A DNA stretch of 64,000 nt from Aphelenchoides besseyi (GCA_024699855.1 JAMPIQ010000003.1:8990001-9054000); one strand, 5' to 3'. Positions 1-12,256 are shown, counted from the stretch's first letter. The notes: generated by a model from the letters alone, not told the origin. Translations and numbers: made by a program.

Positions 1-1135
1 ATTTTGGTTTCTCGAAAATGTTGTAACGTGTGATCATGACCCGCGAAATAGGCCGTGACATTGTAACGTCGCATCATTGTGTCCAATTTGTCCTTCAAGC
101 ATTTGAGTGGTCCATGTGAAGAAATCGAGTGAATTGGGTAATGACCAGAAACAAAAACGTAATCGGCAGTCGATGTTTTCAATTGAGTTTCCAACCAATT
201 CCATTGCTCTTCTGCGAGCTTTGTGTGTGTTATTCCGGGGCCGAGAAGTTGTTTCTTGTTCATCAAAGATGTCCAGATCCAGCGTGCTATAGATCTGCTG
301 TCCAAATCGACTGTATTTCCTAGAAATTTGATTTCAATCGACGGTATCTGTTTCTTGCTAACCACACATGTAAATGGTGTCAATAAAAATGAAGTCAGCA
401 GTTTTGCGTCCACCATCGAACGAGTAACTCGCTTTGTAGTATGGATGAGGCATTGTCCTTCAGGGTAGGAAGACAATAAAAATGATCATTTATAACAACT
501 TACCATTTGCCATCTTTTTTCGAGTATTCTATTTCAGCTGTTGCGTTTCCGAGATGATCGTGATTGCCCAACAACATGTACCACGGAACTAACAGTCGTG
601 CATCAACATAAGGTTCTTCAAAAAGAGTCTAAATGATTGGGTTGAAGCTCGTCATTCAATCTGTTACCTCAAAGCGACTGTCGTTCACATCATCCGGACC
701 GTTCCTACAAACTAAACAGTTGGTGTCAATTCCTAAACACTTACCAGTAGATGTTGTCACCCAAATTAATAATAAAATCGGCTTTCACTTGTTCGGAAAG
801 TTCGGCCATTGAAATGGCAACACGCCTTTGAGTTTTTGTTGTCCAGTGAGTTCCAAAGCCATGAGTTAAATCGAAAGACACTCCTTAACAGCTCGATTGT
901 TTTCATTCTAGATTCCAGTTCTTACCACCGGTGTCTCCAAGAACAAAGACGTCGATTGTCGATTTGTTCAATGCACAAACGTTTCCGTTCAAACAACGAG
1001 TTCTTTCCGCATAACTCAAACCCGCAAAGTTTTTGTAGGCGGATGTAAAGCTGATTATAAGAAAACCTAAAATCAAATCATGAATACAAAACTCTTATCT
1101 ATTGAATCACCGATGAACCAATGAAACAACGTCAT
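1..1135 (-). CDS. Purple acid phosphatase (tartrate-resistant type), copy 1, 3' end cut by window
   Basis: Metallophosphatase with a binuclear metal centre, presumably secreted or lysosomal. I start it at 1135: an 8-codon exon, then a 44-nt intron, then a hydrophobic stretch (FLIISFTSA) completing a signal peptide. Family motifs follow in order on the minus strand: FVLGDTGG near 940, IINLGDNIYW near 760, LLGNHDHLGN near 560 and YFAGHDHTLQ near 30. These are the metal-ligand blocks of the ACP5/purple acid phosphatase family. Introns are short (about 45-55 nt). The C-terminus lies beyond position 1. It heads a tandem array of three related genes on the same strand. Family assignment is firm; substrate is unknown. 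Confidence 0.88.
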
Positions 1136-1502
1136 TGTGGCTTCGGAGACAAAAACAATCTGAGTGAACAGACCAACTGCTTTGCGTTTTATGGCCCAAA
1201 CGACCGATTGAGGAGATTGATTGATCTTCGCTGTTGACAAGGAAAATGAATCATCAAAGAGCTTATCAGATCGGTTTGCTCATTGACCTTTTGGCCGAAC
1301 AAATTTGTTTATTTTATTCGTCAATCAACAAATCGGAGGTCAAAGTCACGTGTTCAACTTTGATCATTACAAAAACATAATGCTTTGTCGACTTTATTGT
1401 ATTGTACAAACATTCAGAGATAATGCAATAAACGGTGAAATCAAATGGTCAGAAATATACAAACTGCTCGTTCATTTGAAGGAATGTCCTCAAAAAGATC
1501 GT

Positions 1503-3030
1503 CTAATTCGATTGTTTCGGTCTTGGTTTTATCACGTCTTTGTATTCGAGATCGGCACTTCGCACATAGAAATAGACTTCAGCTTCCGTCGGTTTTAATT
1601 GAAATCTGGTGAATCCGCCCCAACCATAACCCAACTGGCCTTGTTTGAATGTACGTCTCCACCAGCTCGTTTCGGCGTGTCGTGGGAAGCTGAATTGACG
1701 TTACTTTCGTCGGTTGTCCAAACTCACTGATATAGAAGACCTTCTCCATCGACAGCCAAATGCTTTTCGGAGCTATCGGTTCGCGATCCAGTTCCCGAAA
1801 CGATATAGTGAATATCGTTACCGGAATTATCGAACCGATAGAATTGAAGTGCATGATCGTGTCCACTGAAGTACGCCGTAACATTGTACTTTCGAAGGAG
1901 TGGATCCAATCGATCAACAAGACATTTCACTGGGCCATCTAAAGAAGTCGATTACTTCCGATCATTTAACTTCAAATACAAAAGTTGTGAGCACTTACGT
2001 GCAGACATTGAATGGATGGGATAATGTCCGATTACAAAAAGATAGTCAGCCCTAAAAACATAATTCAAAATTGCTGGTATAAAAAACAAACCGCGAGTTT
2101 TTCAGTTGCTCTTCAATCCATGCCCATTGCTTCACTGCTTCCTCAACATATTTCAACGGTGGACGATCTGGCACGTGCTTAGTAGCTGTGAACCAAGCAA
2201 ATAATGAGCGAGAATCAACGTCAATGGAGTTGCCTGAACATCACAGACATTAGTCAACATACACTCTCGATTACCGCAAAGCACGATGGTATCGATGAAT
2301 ATGAAATCTGCGGTGGTTCCGAATCGATTGAAAGCGTAAGAAGCTTTGTAGTACAAATTCGGCATTGTCCTTACACAACGAAGTAAAAGAAGATTAAGGG
2401 GATACTCACCATTTGTTGCTATATTTTGTGTAGTCGATTTGAGCGCTGGCATTTCCGAGATGATCGTGATTGCCGAGGATCATGTACCACTAAAAAATGT
2501 GTTTCTGGTTGAATGAACTCAAACTTACCGGCACACTCAATCGATCGTCTTGATAGGGAGTTTCAAAAACCGTCTAAAATAACGTAATCGGCTACTCATC
2601 GATTGTCAAACCTCAAATCGCGTATCAAAAACGTCGTCAACGCCGTTCCAATAGACATTGTCGCCAACGTTGATAATGAAATCCAGACCCTCTTTTTGAG
2701 CAACTTCGGCCATTGAATCAGCCACTCGAAGTTGAACATCGGTAGTGCGAATGTAATTCAGAAAGTTACTTCCTACGTCGAAGGCAAGTCCGCCTTTAAT
2801 GAAACACTCAAATGTCGAAAGGAATCGAACTCACCAGTGTCACCAACAACAATGAAATCCAATTGGTCCTTGTCCAGAGCACAAACGTCGCCTTTCGTGC
2901 ATTCCACTCGTTGTGACGGAACCAAAGAGAACGAATGAACGGAAGTGGAAACGAACGCTAAACAACACGATCAACAGATTCCGCATCAGCACTTACCGAG
3001 TAGCGTGAAGATTCTCGTTGTACTTTCCAT
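1503..3030 (-). CDS. Purple acid phosphatase, copy 2
   Basis: Complete paralogue of the neighbouring phosphatases. The start at 3030 (MESTTRIFTLL) is followed by a short intron and a second hydrophobic/Ser-rich stretch, giving a signal peptide. Visible motifs are DFIVVGDTG (near 2860), FIINVGDNVYWNG (near 2670), GNHDH (near 2470) and YFSGHDHALQ (near 1860). The last exon encodes a Trp/aromatic-rich end (WWRRTF, GYGWGGF) before the stop at 1503-1505. An AG acceptor (ATTCTTCAG) lies about 20 nt upstream of the ATG and suits trans-splicing. About 370 bp separates it from copy 1. Family known; role in this organism is inference. Confidence 0.88.
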
Positions 3031-3888
3031 CGTCTTTTTTGGTCTTAACCTGAAGAATGAAAACGTTCGCAATTCTCGAACGTTCAAAAGATCAAACACG
3101 ACGAACGATACAAAAGCGTGCTGATGAGTCGACCGATGAATAGGAATTTTTCGCGTTTCCGGAAATTGCGACTCGCAAAACAAGAAACCACCTCATCGAA
3201 AATGACGTTTGATTTCCGGAAATTCGAAATTGGAAACCTTTTTTCCCGACTCTGCGCAACCGAAAAGAAGATTTGCGACGTCGATAAGTTCGAGACGCAA
3301 CGGTTTTTTATCGTGATGATAAGAAAACGTTTGTTGTTCGCATGTCAATTGAGTTGTGAGAGGACGCATTTTGTGCGTGAACTGGAAACTCGGTGTAAAC
3401 AAGATGGTTAGTCCACGATCAAAACGTGCGTGTTCGATTCGAAAACGTGAACGCTCTTAACCGGAGAGGATATGCACGTTGCGATTGCGTCGACGCGCGG
3501 ATTCACACGGAAAAAGGTGGGCAAGAAAAGAGAACTCGTAAGCGAATGCGTGTGCTCGAAAAAGATGAGTCAACGGAAAGAGGACGGAAATCGAAGACCG
3601 AGAATTGCCGTTTGAGTTAAACACTCGCAACCGCCCGTTTCGAACCCGCGAGTTGTTATTGACAACACGGAGCTTTGAACTCAGTATGGAGAGGGAAAGA
3701 TTGATAATACGACCGCGATCTCTTTCTTCATTCAACCTGTTCAAACAGTCGATTTTGAAAGCTGAGTTTTCGTGATCTCTTTGTTGGCCAACCGCATGAT
3801 TCGATGGAACCGTTTGGTCACAGCATAATAGGAAAGTTTATTGCGTAGAACTTTAAAACCGTTCATCTGTTCGTAGAAACTCTGTTGG

Positions 3889-5492
3889 CTAATGAAATCG
3901 TTTTGTTTGTCGTGGCGGAATGGTCTCTTTGAATTCCAACTCCAAATCACGAACGTAAAAGAACAGGTACGCATGATCACTCCGAACACTGACATGAACG
4001 AATCCACCTTGTCCTGCAAACTGATGGGTCTTCCGTTTTCTTCGATTCGAACTCACCAAAACCAAGTTCATTGTGTTTGTGTACCAATCGTTGCATGAAC
4101 GGGATATACGCTTGTTGTGGATATCTAAACTGAGGAATACCAGAGAAGTTGTAAGGCCTTGCACCTGTAGAGTAGATTTGTTGTTTTATCGCCTTTATAA
4201 TCGCCCCAGGCTCCAGTTCGTGAAGCCGCGCCGGATATAAGATATCTCATCGATTTGTGTGTCGGGCCAACAGATCGAAAGTATTGCAGCGAATGATCGT
4301 GTCCTTCAACCGAGTAATGAAAAGAAATACAAAATGAATGTACCAGCAATGTAAGCTGTTGCTTGATATTTGTGGAGTAGTGGATCCAAACCTTCGGAAA
4401 TACATTTGAGCTTCTGTAGTGAAATACTGTAAATCGGATAATGTCCAACAACAAACACATAGTCGGCTCTAAATTCGTGTTTATCGGTTGGGTTCGTGAA
4501 CTCACTTTGACGTTTTTAATTGATTTTCTAGCCAAGCCCATTGTTTCTTTGCTTCTTCAATGAACGGTTTTTCCGGTCCTTGGGGTTCTTTCTCAACGGC
4601 TCTCATCCACGAAAAGATCTGCAAATTGAAACAAAACAGTTTGCAATCATTTCAACCTACAGATCGACTGTCCACATCGATGGAGTTTCCACAGAGCATA
4701 ACCGTGTCGAGAAATATCAAGTCCACAGTTTTTGAGTGTTTAGCGAATGCATAACTCGCTTTGTAGTATCGAGATGGGAATGTCCTAGATTACGAGAAGT
4801 AATTAAGCATCATAAAAACACACCATTTGTTGCTATATTTCGTATAGTCGATTTGAGCCGAAACATTCCCTAAGTAATCGTGATTACCGGCAATTGTGAA
4901 CCACGGAACTTCTAGTCGTGGATCAGCATACGGATCTTCGAAAACGGTCTGAATCCTAACGAGTGAATTGTTCGGAAAAAGTATCAAGTACCTTGAATCG
5001 TGTATCGTTAACACGATCAACTCCTTAACATTCATTCGTTAAATTGCTGTTTACAAACAAAAAACCATTGAAATAGACGTTGTCTCCGACGTTCAACACG
5101 AAATCCAATTTCTCTTTTCCCGCCAACTTTGCCATCGCATTAGCGACCTTCGTTTGAACGGGAGTTGCTCTTGCATATCGAAAGTAGGAGCCTAAAGCGG
5201 AAATGAGCAAACACACAAAAGACTCGTTAGTAGACTTAATTAAAAAGAACATCAAATAGACAGCTCACTTCCAACATTCAACTCCACACCCCCGCTATCA
5301 CCAATGACAAAGAAATCGATTTGGTTTTTGTTAATCAAACACGTAAATCCCTTCGTACAAGCGGTTCGTTCAGTTGGTGTTAAAGTTGCGGAAAGATCGA
5401 AAGTTGTAACTGAAACAGTTAGATCAACCTTAGAAACCATTCGAAGACCTACAAAGAGCATAAGCGTAGAGCAAATAGTTGAAGGTTTTCAT
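3889..5492 (-). CDS. Purple acid phosphatase, copy 3
   Basis: Third tandem purple acid phosphatase. The start at 5492 gives MKTFNYLLYAYAL, then a 43-nt intron leads in frame into TTFDLSATLTPTERTACTKG, so the signal sequence is split as in copy 1. Motifs: FFVIGDSGG (near 5300), GDNVYFNG (near 5080), IAGNHDYLGN (near 4880) and EGHDHSLQ (near 4290). In the GHDH block the residue before G is Glu, where the other two copies have Ala or Ser. The C-terminal exon ends at 3889 with a basic tail (PPRQTKRFH). Copies 1-3 have diverged clearly, so the array is not recent. Confidence 0.86.
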
Positions 5493-6654
5493 TGCTGTCC
5501 GTTAGTTCAAGTTCATAACACGCGGAATAGAAACCACAATCCAAAGTGACTGTCGAGAACACTAAACTCGCAAAAGGTTATTTGATCAACAGATACGCGC
5601 AAATGACGATCGTTCAGCTCTGATATGGTCCAAGAAGAATTCTGTTTATGCACGTACATTCCAAATAAACTGAACGCTCGTAAATGAAACGCCAATTCTG
5701 CAAGTCAACTTCACGACCTGCATTTCGATTTCATTGTGACAGATGGGTAAATACGAACGAGTTTAATGAAAAGGAAATAGGTTTGAACGTTCGAATTCTG
5801 TTCGTTCATTAGCACGAAGTCGGTTTACGCAAACCAAACACCGAAACAAAAATTGATTGTTGTGGTCAACGGTCGGGAATGACGCAGCGAAAAACCACGT
5901 TTCCATCATTCCGTTGAATTGTTTGAGTTGACTGTGCAAAACAAATTGAATGTCACAAGTGGTTCTGTAGGTTGGTGTGGTGCTTCGAACTACAACAACC
6001 ATTGTAAGCTCTGTGGTGCCCATTCGTTGACACGTCAGAAACAAATCGTGCTTTTTTGGAGATCTACTTACCATAGCAATGAACGTTCATTACTGCTCGA
6101 AGTTCGATTATAATGAGCAGATTGATCCCACCAAGCAAATTCTTATAGTTTTTTGGAGAATTTTTGTTTAATGAACGGTCCTTCCATCCTCTAAACAAAA
6201 GTCAATGAATAGGCATCTTCTCAAACTAGGATAATCAACCGTTAAAACCATCTCCTCAACTGTCTTTGTTTGATCGGATACTTGTGATCACGAACAGTCA
6301 CTGATTTCGCCAATTCTGACAATACCAACGAGCAGTTTGTCACCTTCTGATTTGATGAACTTCTCCGCCAAAGATTGCAGTTGATGAGTTCACAAACTCT
6401 CTCCTGAAGATTCCTTTTGAATTTGAAGTTTAGTTCACAAGCACAATCGACCAGTTAATGTTTGTTTTTGCATCAACAAAAAACATTTCACTCCGGAATA
6501 CCAAGTTCCAATTTCTGATTGATGTACAGTTTTTTTCGAAATTTTTATTTCAAAGAAAATTTGGCCAAATGACCTTTTCGAATCCAAGTTCCTGTACAAA
6601 GCAGTTGAATCACCATTTCGTCGATACTTACCGTTTTGCCTTGGATTCGCCTCA
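5493..6654. other. Intergenic stretch, no supported gene
   Basis: Short open frames occur on both strands (for example minus 5763-6074 and plus 5919-6113), but none shows a recognisable motif, a consistent exon chain or a signal peptide. An AG-rich segment at 6520-6570 lies just beyond the stop of the next gene and may be its 3' UTR. Confidence 0.5.
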
Positions 6655-8092
6655 TCATTGACGATTGACCCCTTCTCCCACGCCCGGAGGTGGTGGAGGA
6701 TCAGCCAAATTGTTTGCCACCGGCTCATATATTATAGACTCTGCACGACGCGCCGGCACTTCTTGTTCTGGACCCGGAGCAATTGCGGCAAGTTCTGGTG
6801 CTCTTGCTTGTAGGTTCGGCTCCGCAGCAGGTTGATTTGGTGGGTTTGCTGCTGGACCGTTTGCTGGTGGACCGCCTCCTGGTTGAACGTTTGCCGGAAC
6901 ATTGCCTGCCGCCGCTTGTGGTTGGACTGCTGGAGCTGGCTGAGCTGCCTGAGCTGCCGGTGCCGGTGACGCCGCAGCTTTGTTTGCCGGTGTTGCTGGC
7001 TTGCTTGCCGGATCATCGGATGCCGGCTTCGGCGATTTTTTGTCCTTTTTTTGTGGCGTCTCCTTTGGTGATTTCGGGGTCTCCTCTTGCGCATCTTGAG
7101 ACGACCTTCGTTTGCGCTTGAAAAAGCCCTTGTTCTTTCCTTTGGATATGAGACTGTTCGGATCATACTTCACACGTTCATTGGCTTTGTGCTTCCTCTT
7201 TTTAAAGCGTTTCACACCCAAATATACACCGCCAGCAATAGAACCGGACAACGAACTTGCTCCCGCCAAACCACCGCTAAAAGCACATTCCCTTCACTTC
7301 AGTAAATGGAATACGAACTCACGCTATACAGCCCAATATTCCCCACACTCCCATTTTTCCTGATTTGGCTTCACCCTTCTCTGGCGGCGCTTCGGTCGTA
7401 TTAATTGGTGGTGGCGGTTCGTAAAGTGGAGCGTCCTGAAAACACTTGAGATGCGTTGTTTCTGATTTCAAACTCACGAATTCGAAAATCAGACCGGGAA
7501 TCGGTTTTTCAAGCTCTACCTCAACATCAAGCGTAGAATTGGTATCCTCAACGGTTTCATTGAAAACGACAGTGCAAGCTTTGGTTAAAGATTGGTTGTT
7601 TTTGTCGATGAACGTGACTTTGTCCGCCGCCACATCCAACTTCAAATCAAAAGTCAAAGATTTCTGTGCATCTGAAATAAAAGAGTATTATCATCTTCAC
7701 TTTCATCTTACCGGCATCAACAAGTTGAAACATGCTGTTGTGAAACTCCAATTTCTCCTCGATCTCGCAGCCGTCGAAATTAAGAGTGAGTCTGAAAGTA
7801 ATGCAAGTGAACCCTGTGGTTTTGCTTACGCAATCAAGGTTGGATCGGGAAGATGAACGTTGATGGCTTTGAAAGTGCCCGTGAGTGATGTGTTCTTCGT
7901 CAACAAGGTTCCGTAAGCGCTCGTATCCTTCGCATTGAAAACTCTGAACTCTTCGAATTGGATCGCCAAAACTTCGGTTCGAACTCACGTTTTTGAACCT
8001 TGTGACTTGAATCCATCCGACGATTCAGCCATCGATTGACCGACCAAGAGCAAGAAGATTGCGAACCCGTAGAGCGGTAGACCGGAAGCCAT
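6655..8092 (-). CDS. Signal-peptide single-pass membrane protein with basic, Pro/Ala-rich tail
   Basis: Start at 8092: MASGLPLYGFAIFLLLVGQS is a classical signal peptide. A roughly 150-residue extracellular part follows over several short exons, with sparse Cys and predicted beta-rich stretches (LTLNFDGCEIEEKLEF, LTFDLKLDVAADKVTF). A Pro-rich stalk (EPPPPINTTEAPPEKG) leads into a glycine/alanine membrane segment (GVWGILGCI, then GGLAGASSLSGSIAGGVYLG), then a basic stretch (KRFKKRKHK) as a cytoplasmic stop-transfer. The tail of about 190 residues is low complexity: Lys/Ser/Pro first, then Pro/Ala/Gln/Asn. I recognise no domain. The architecture suggests a type I surface protein or adhesion/receptor-like molecule; function unknown. 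Stop at 6655-6657. Confidence 0.7.
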
Positions 8093-8828
8093 CGCAGAGC
8101 CCAAAAGAGTCGACTCCTCGTCACCAAGAAGACGCACACAAGTGAAGACTTTCGGGTCTCCTCGACTTGTCCTCAACTCCAATTAGCGATTCGAATATGT
8201 AAATTGACTGGAAATTATGCAAACGAGCTCAATTTGAATTGACGGTAATGCAAATCTGGTATCTTGGTCGCGACAAGCACTCGTTCATGGCGAGTAGTAG
8301 AACTGATGATGTGTGATTGGTTAGAACTCCCTACTCGTTGTTTTGGAAGGTTGTCTTCTTATCGTCCACTACCTCAATGAGCTTGATTCTTTGAGCTTTA
8401 GGTTGTTTGCTGCGATCTCATCATCTAATCCCCAGTACAATATGAGTGTTTCGTGTGGAATTAGACATGAACATCTTTTGCTTCGTATTCTGACGTCTAG
8501 ATGGTTGTCCGGCAACTTGTAGACTGTGGAAAGCAAGAGCTATACAGACATTTAACTCGTTTGTTGGGTGTTTCCTGTGAATTGAACATCTCGTGCTCAA
8601 GAAACAAACTTTCGACGATCCGCAAAGTCGTCGAGAAGTTGCTATTTGATTTGCTGGAGTTTTTGAAGACTCAGAATTGACTGACAATAAAAGTGCATTA
8701 ATACGCACGTTTTAAATTTGAAGCCTTTTTTACAAAAGAAATCAGTTTCTTTAATCAGACTGCTTATTCACTGGACTACGAATACCCATTCTTCCGTGAT
8801 TGATTTCTAATAATCTATAGTTTTCGTC

Positions 8829-9240
8829 TTAAACCTTAGAACGTTCCAGCGTTCTGTGGAATGCCGCTGCTAAAAATTGGAGAGCACATTCCTCTACCAA
8901 CTTTTCAAGCTGATTCATATCACCGGCACATCGTTCAGAAATCCGAGATAATATTCGTGCACTTTCCTGTACGTTACGACCTTCCACATAGAAGACTTTA
9001 CAGTTTATTAAATGGCCACATGTAATGACAAAGACTTCCAACAGCAAAAGTGTACAGAAAATGGTCTCCGAAATCGAGCAACAGACGAGAAATTCGAAAC
9101 TTTTCTTTGCCTGGAACGATCAACTTTAACCTTTAAACTCTCAAACTGCAAAAAGATATTCGACGTTGAAAGTTCGAGATCTTGCTTTATAACTTTTCTA
9201 AAACGCAACGCGGTCTTGTGATGCGCGTCGCACGCCGGCA
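8829..9240 (-). CDS. Candidate exons of an unresolved minus-strand gene (3' part)
   Basis: The open frame ending at 8829 reads like protein in its last 50 codons (SARILSRISERCAGDMNQLE, then a helical stretch ending RTLERSKV), with an AG acceptor (AACTGTAAAG) in front of VFYVEG. A second open stretch at about 9140-9240 (ALRFRKVIKQDLELSTSNIF) could be an upstream exon. No family recognised. These exons may belong with those at 9940-10368, in which case the foldback element at 9291-9932 sits in an intron or has broken the gene. Exon joining is not resolved. Confidence 0.35.
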
Positions 9241-9290
9241 ACTGTGGACGTTAGCTCTGAATTTTGTTTTAAGCGACATAAGGGAGACTA

Positions 9291-9932
9291 CAGGGTGGCC
9301 AAAATGAATTGACTAGTCGGAATCGCGAATAACGTTCTTATTTTTGATTTTTTCTGGACAAACTATATTTTCTGCATTCTCATAGTCCCCAAATTCAGAT
9401 GAGCTTAAAATCAAAATTTTGAAATTTTCGAAAAACTTTGCCTTGGTCTCCCTTGTGTCACTTTTCGAACAGCTTTCAATTTAAAGAAAAAGCGTTTATT
9501 AACAAGAGAAACCCCAACAATCAACAACCTCGACTTGTGCGCCTTCTCGATCAGTGCACGTTTGAAGTCGACGAGCAAAGTTGGCGGCAATTCGTTCTCT
9601 CATCGGCCGATTTTGACGAATTAGGTCCGTCTTATCTTCGATAGCCGCTCGCAATTGGCCAGTCAGACGGACAACAAAGTAACAACAACAATTGATGTTA
9701 TTCTTGTTTCATTTCACATCAATTTGAGTCGATTTCTTTAAATTTGAAGCTGCCCGAAACGCGACATAAGGGGGGACCAAGGCAAAGTTTTTCGAAAATT
9801 TCAAAATTTTAATTTTAAGCTCATCTGAATTTGGGGACTATGAGAATGCAGAAAAGATAGTTTGTCCAGAAAAAATCAAAAATAAGAACGTTATTCGCGA
9901 TCCCGACTAGTCAATTCATTTTGGCCACCCTG
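9291..9932. mobile_element. Non-autonomous mariner-like foldback element, TA-flanked
   Basis: Two inverted arms of about 170 nt (9291-9465 and 9762-9932) match nearly base for base. The termini read CAGGGTGGCC and GGCCACCCTG, each abutting a TA dinucleotide (9289-9290 and 9933-9934), the target duplication of Tc1/mariner elements. The roughly 300-nt centre is not random: on the minus strand about 9503-9670 there is a frame with LRAAIEDKTDLIRQN and ANFARRLQTC, resembling the C-terminal tail of mariner-type transposases (helical, ending in a basic xxRLxxC block). I read this as an internally deleted element retaining the end of its transposase. Confidence 0.8.
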
Positions 9933-10114
9933 TATTTGAGCACGCAAATAAAATGACAAGTTTAGGCAGAAATTTCGTCGATGGAAAAAGTTGAGCGCTT
10001 CTTCGGCTAACCGAAAGCATGACTCAGCTAGCAGAACCTTCAACGAACACTCTTTGGTCAACTTACCCAACACCCAATTTCACTACTGTAAGAACTTTTT
10101 TGCTTCTACAGATT

Positions 10115-10368
10115 TCAAAATCGTTCTACAATTTTGTTCCTTATAAGATCAAGAACGTTTGCTGTGAATGACGGGTTGATTCTTCTGTTAAAAATGTCCT
10201 CTGTAAAAACTTCAGATGTCTGATCAAAGTCAACTTCAAGCTGCTCGAGGTCGGCAAGCGACGAAAAACACGCCGGAAGCGCTTTTTGGCGGAACGAAAG
10301 CTAACGGTCGTTCCCGCTACTCACTTGTCCGATGTGCAGGCGACTACAAATATTTTGTTTATTGACAT
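10115..10368 (-). CDS. Candidate small or N-terminal exon pair, unknown
   Basis: Start at 10368 (MSINKIF). A 47-nt GT-AG segment, if removed, leads in frame into LSFRQKALPACFSSLADLEQ, then an acidic stretch (VDFDQTSEVFTEDIF) and TANVLDLIRNKIVERF before a stop at 10115-10117. Composition and the hydrophobic/acidic alternation look like real protein. Either this is a small protein of about 70 residues, or a splice near the stop joins it to a downstream exon at about 9960-10035 (SCFRLAEEALNFFHRRNF). No family recognised. Confidence 0.35.
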
Positions 10369-10432
10369 TATGAACGAAGACATTGAACTATTGGCTATAA
10401 AGAAGAGACCGAAACTGTTGATTGCGTTTGAC

Positions 10433-12113
10433 TTAGTGGAGTTCTGCAAAGTCCAGAACCAGTTTGCCACGCGTATGTTCGTGTCCGACTTTTTCGTAAG
10501 CTGCTGGCAAATCGGTGAACGGACGAACTTCGTCGATGATCGGTTTCAACTGAAAATACAAGTCCGAAGTTGCCATACTTTTTGCAAACCTTTCCGCTAT
10601 CCAGCAACTCGGACAGATGAACCATTGCTTCGCGGTCCGGATAGAAGAAAGCGTAGTAGAAAAGACGACCACTCGCGAAGTTCTTCAGGTTGCGAAAGAA
10701 AAGTTGAACGGCCGTCGTCGCCGTTCCCAATGGTACGCCGTAACGATCGGTATTCGACATCCACGGTGAAACCAACGACAAATGCACGGAGTTTCGCCAC
10801 GTTCCCAACAACTGATCGCTCCATTCGGTAAGCGGCGATTTGGCACAATCCAAAATCACATCGAACGGCGCTTCACGGATCAACTGATCGCGAACATCCG
10901 CGGCGTTGTAATCGACGGCCGTGGCTCCTAACTCACGAATCAAATCGAGACTGAAAGCTGAAGTGAACAAAAGCCTAAAAGTAAATTCACTTCTTTGATG
11001 ATGCAGTTGCAACAATCTTGTCCGCATTCCACGCGCGAAGAATTTGAATTGCCGTCGTTCCGATGCCTCCGGAACCGCCGTGAATCAGGAAACGCAATCC
11101 GGTGGCATTACGAGTCGGAATACGTGCTTGCTAAACTCGATATCAGAAGTATTTTGTTCACGAGAACTCACTTGAAACGACGACCACACAGTTGCAAAGG
11201 TGTAGATCATTGAAGCCGCTTCAACTGGATTTGCTGAATGCGGTTTCTGAGCAACACACTGATCGGTTGTTAAGGCATAGGCGGCGTGAGAGCCCTGAGC
11301 TTGAACAGGACAAATGCCGATGAGTTGATCGCCAATCTGAATGCCACGTACATCCGAACCAACGCGAACAACTTCACCACAGAAATCGCGACCAGGAATC
11401 AATGGCAAACGTCCCGTTTTTTCGCTGCTGAAGTGGCGAGTTTGCTGATGATCTGGTGTTCCTGATGGTCTCAAAAGTGGATCAGCTCCGGGTGGTTTGG
11501 GATGAGGATTCGGATTGGTAACTCCCGGCGTATCGTGTGGTTCACTCGGCGGTTCTACGCCTCCCGGCGGAGCTGGAGTCGGATTGACGGGACCTTCGAG
11601 CGGTTTTGAAGGCGGTTCAAAAGTCGGTTTTGGGTTGCCGGGTTTCGTTGAATTGAGTAGATTCTCGACTGAAGACATATTCGGCAACGGAATTGAACGA
11701 AGCAAACGATCGGGACGAAAGTCCTCAGCAGATGTCGGCATCTTTGGTAGTGGAATCGAACGAAGATCTTCGGCAGATGGCAATTTAGGTTTCGGAATTG
11801 AGCTGACGAATTTGCTCGGACGACAGTCCTCCATTGAACGCAACATATCCAGAAATTCATGTGCGTACCCGTCGCACATTCGCACATCAATGGGATTGAC
11901 GCTTGACGCCTAAAACAACGTGCAATCGAACAGAAACAAGTGAAAGTAAGTTACGTGAACTTTCACCAAAATTTGATTTCCCGACGTGATATCCGGAACA
12001 CGAACTTGACGACGTTGCAACGGACGTTTGTATTCGCTGCACACCCAAGCGGTCATCATTTCGGGCACAGTCGACAGCGAACGAAGTTGAACGTACACAC
12101 GAGCGGCAATCAT
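10433..12113 (-). CDS. RTN4IP1-like quinone oxidoreductase (MDR superfamily), mitochondrial
   Basis: Medium-chain dehydrogenase/reductase of the reticulon-4-interacting protein 1 family, which acts in mitochondria in coenzyme Q biosynthesis. The N-terminus (MIAARVYVQLRSLSTV) is a plausible presequence. Landmarks: SSVNPIDVRM of the GroES-like fold, LIPGRDFCGEVV, GDQLIGI, a nucleotide-binding IHGGSGGIGTTAIQI (about 11020-11080), ATAVDY and FDVILDC, and the end GKLVLDF. Between ASSVNPIDVRMCDGYAHEF and LIPGRD there is a roughly 130-residue Pro/Ser-rich insertion (about 11425-11830) that the family normally lacks. AATAAA-like sequence after frataxin plus TTTTTCAG just upstream of this ATG suggest it is a downstream, trans-spliced cistron. 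Confidence 0.88.
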
Positions 12114-12256
12114 TTTCGAAACCGATCTCTCTGAAAAACTTTAAGGTCCGAATGAAAGTGAGCGGTCGATCAAGTAGTCAATGGAGATCCAGTCCAATTA
12201 GGAGAAGTTCGAGTTAAAGTCCTTTGTTTATTTACAACAACAAAAACAATTTTTGC

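Noticed and set aside
6783..7121. Plus-strand frame rich in Leu and Val
   Set aside because: It is the complement of the Pro/Ala-rich coding tail of the minus-strand membrane protein.
8421..8708. 95-codon minus frame
   Set aside because: No acceptor or donor chain, no motif, and begins in the 5' region of another gene.
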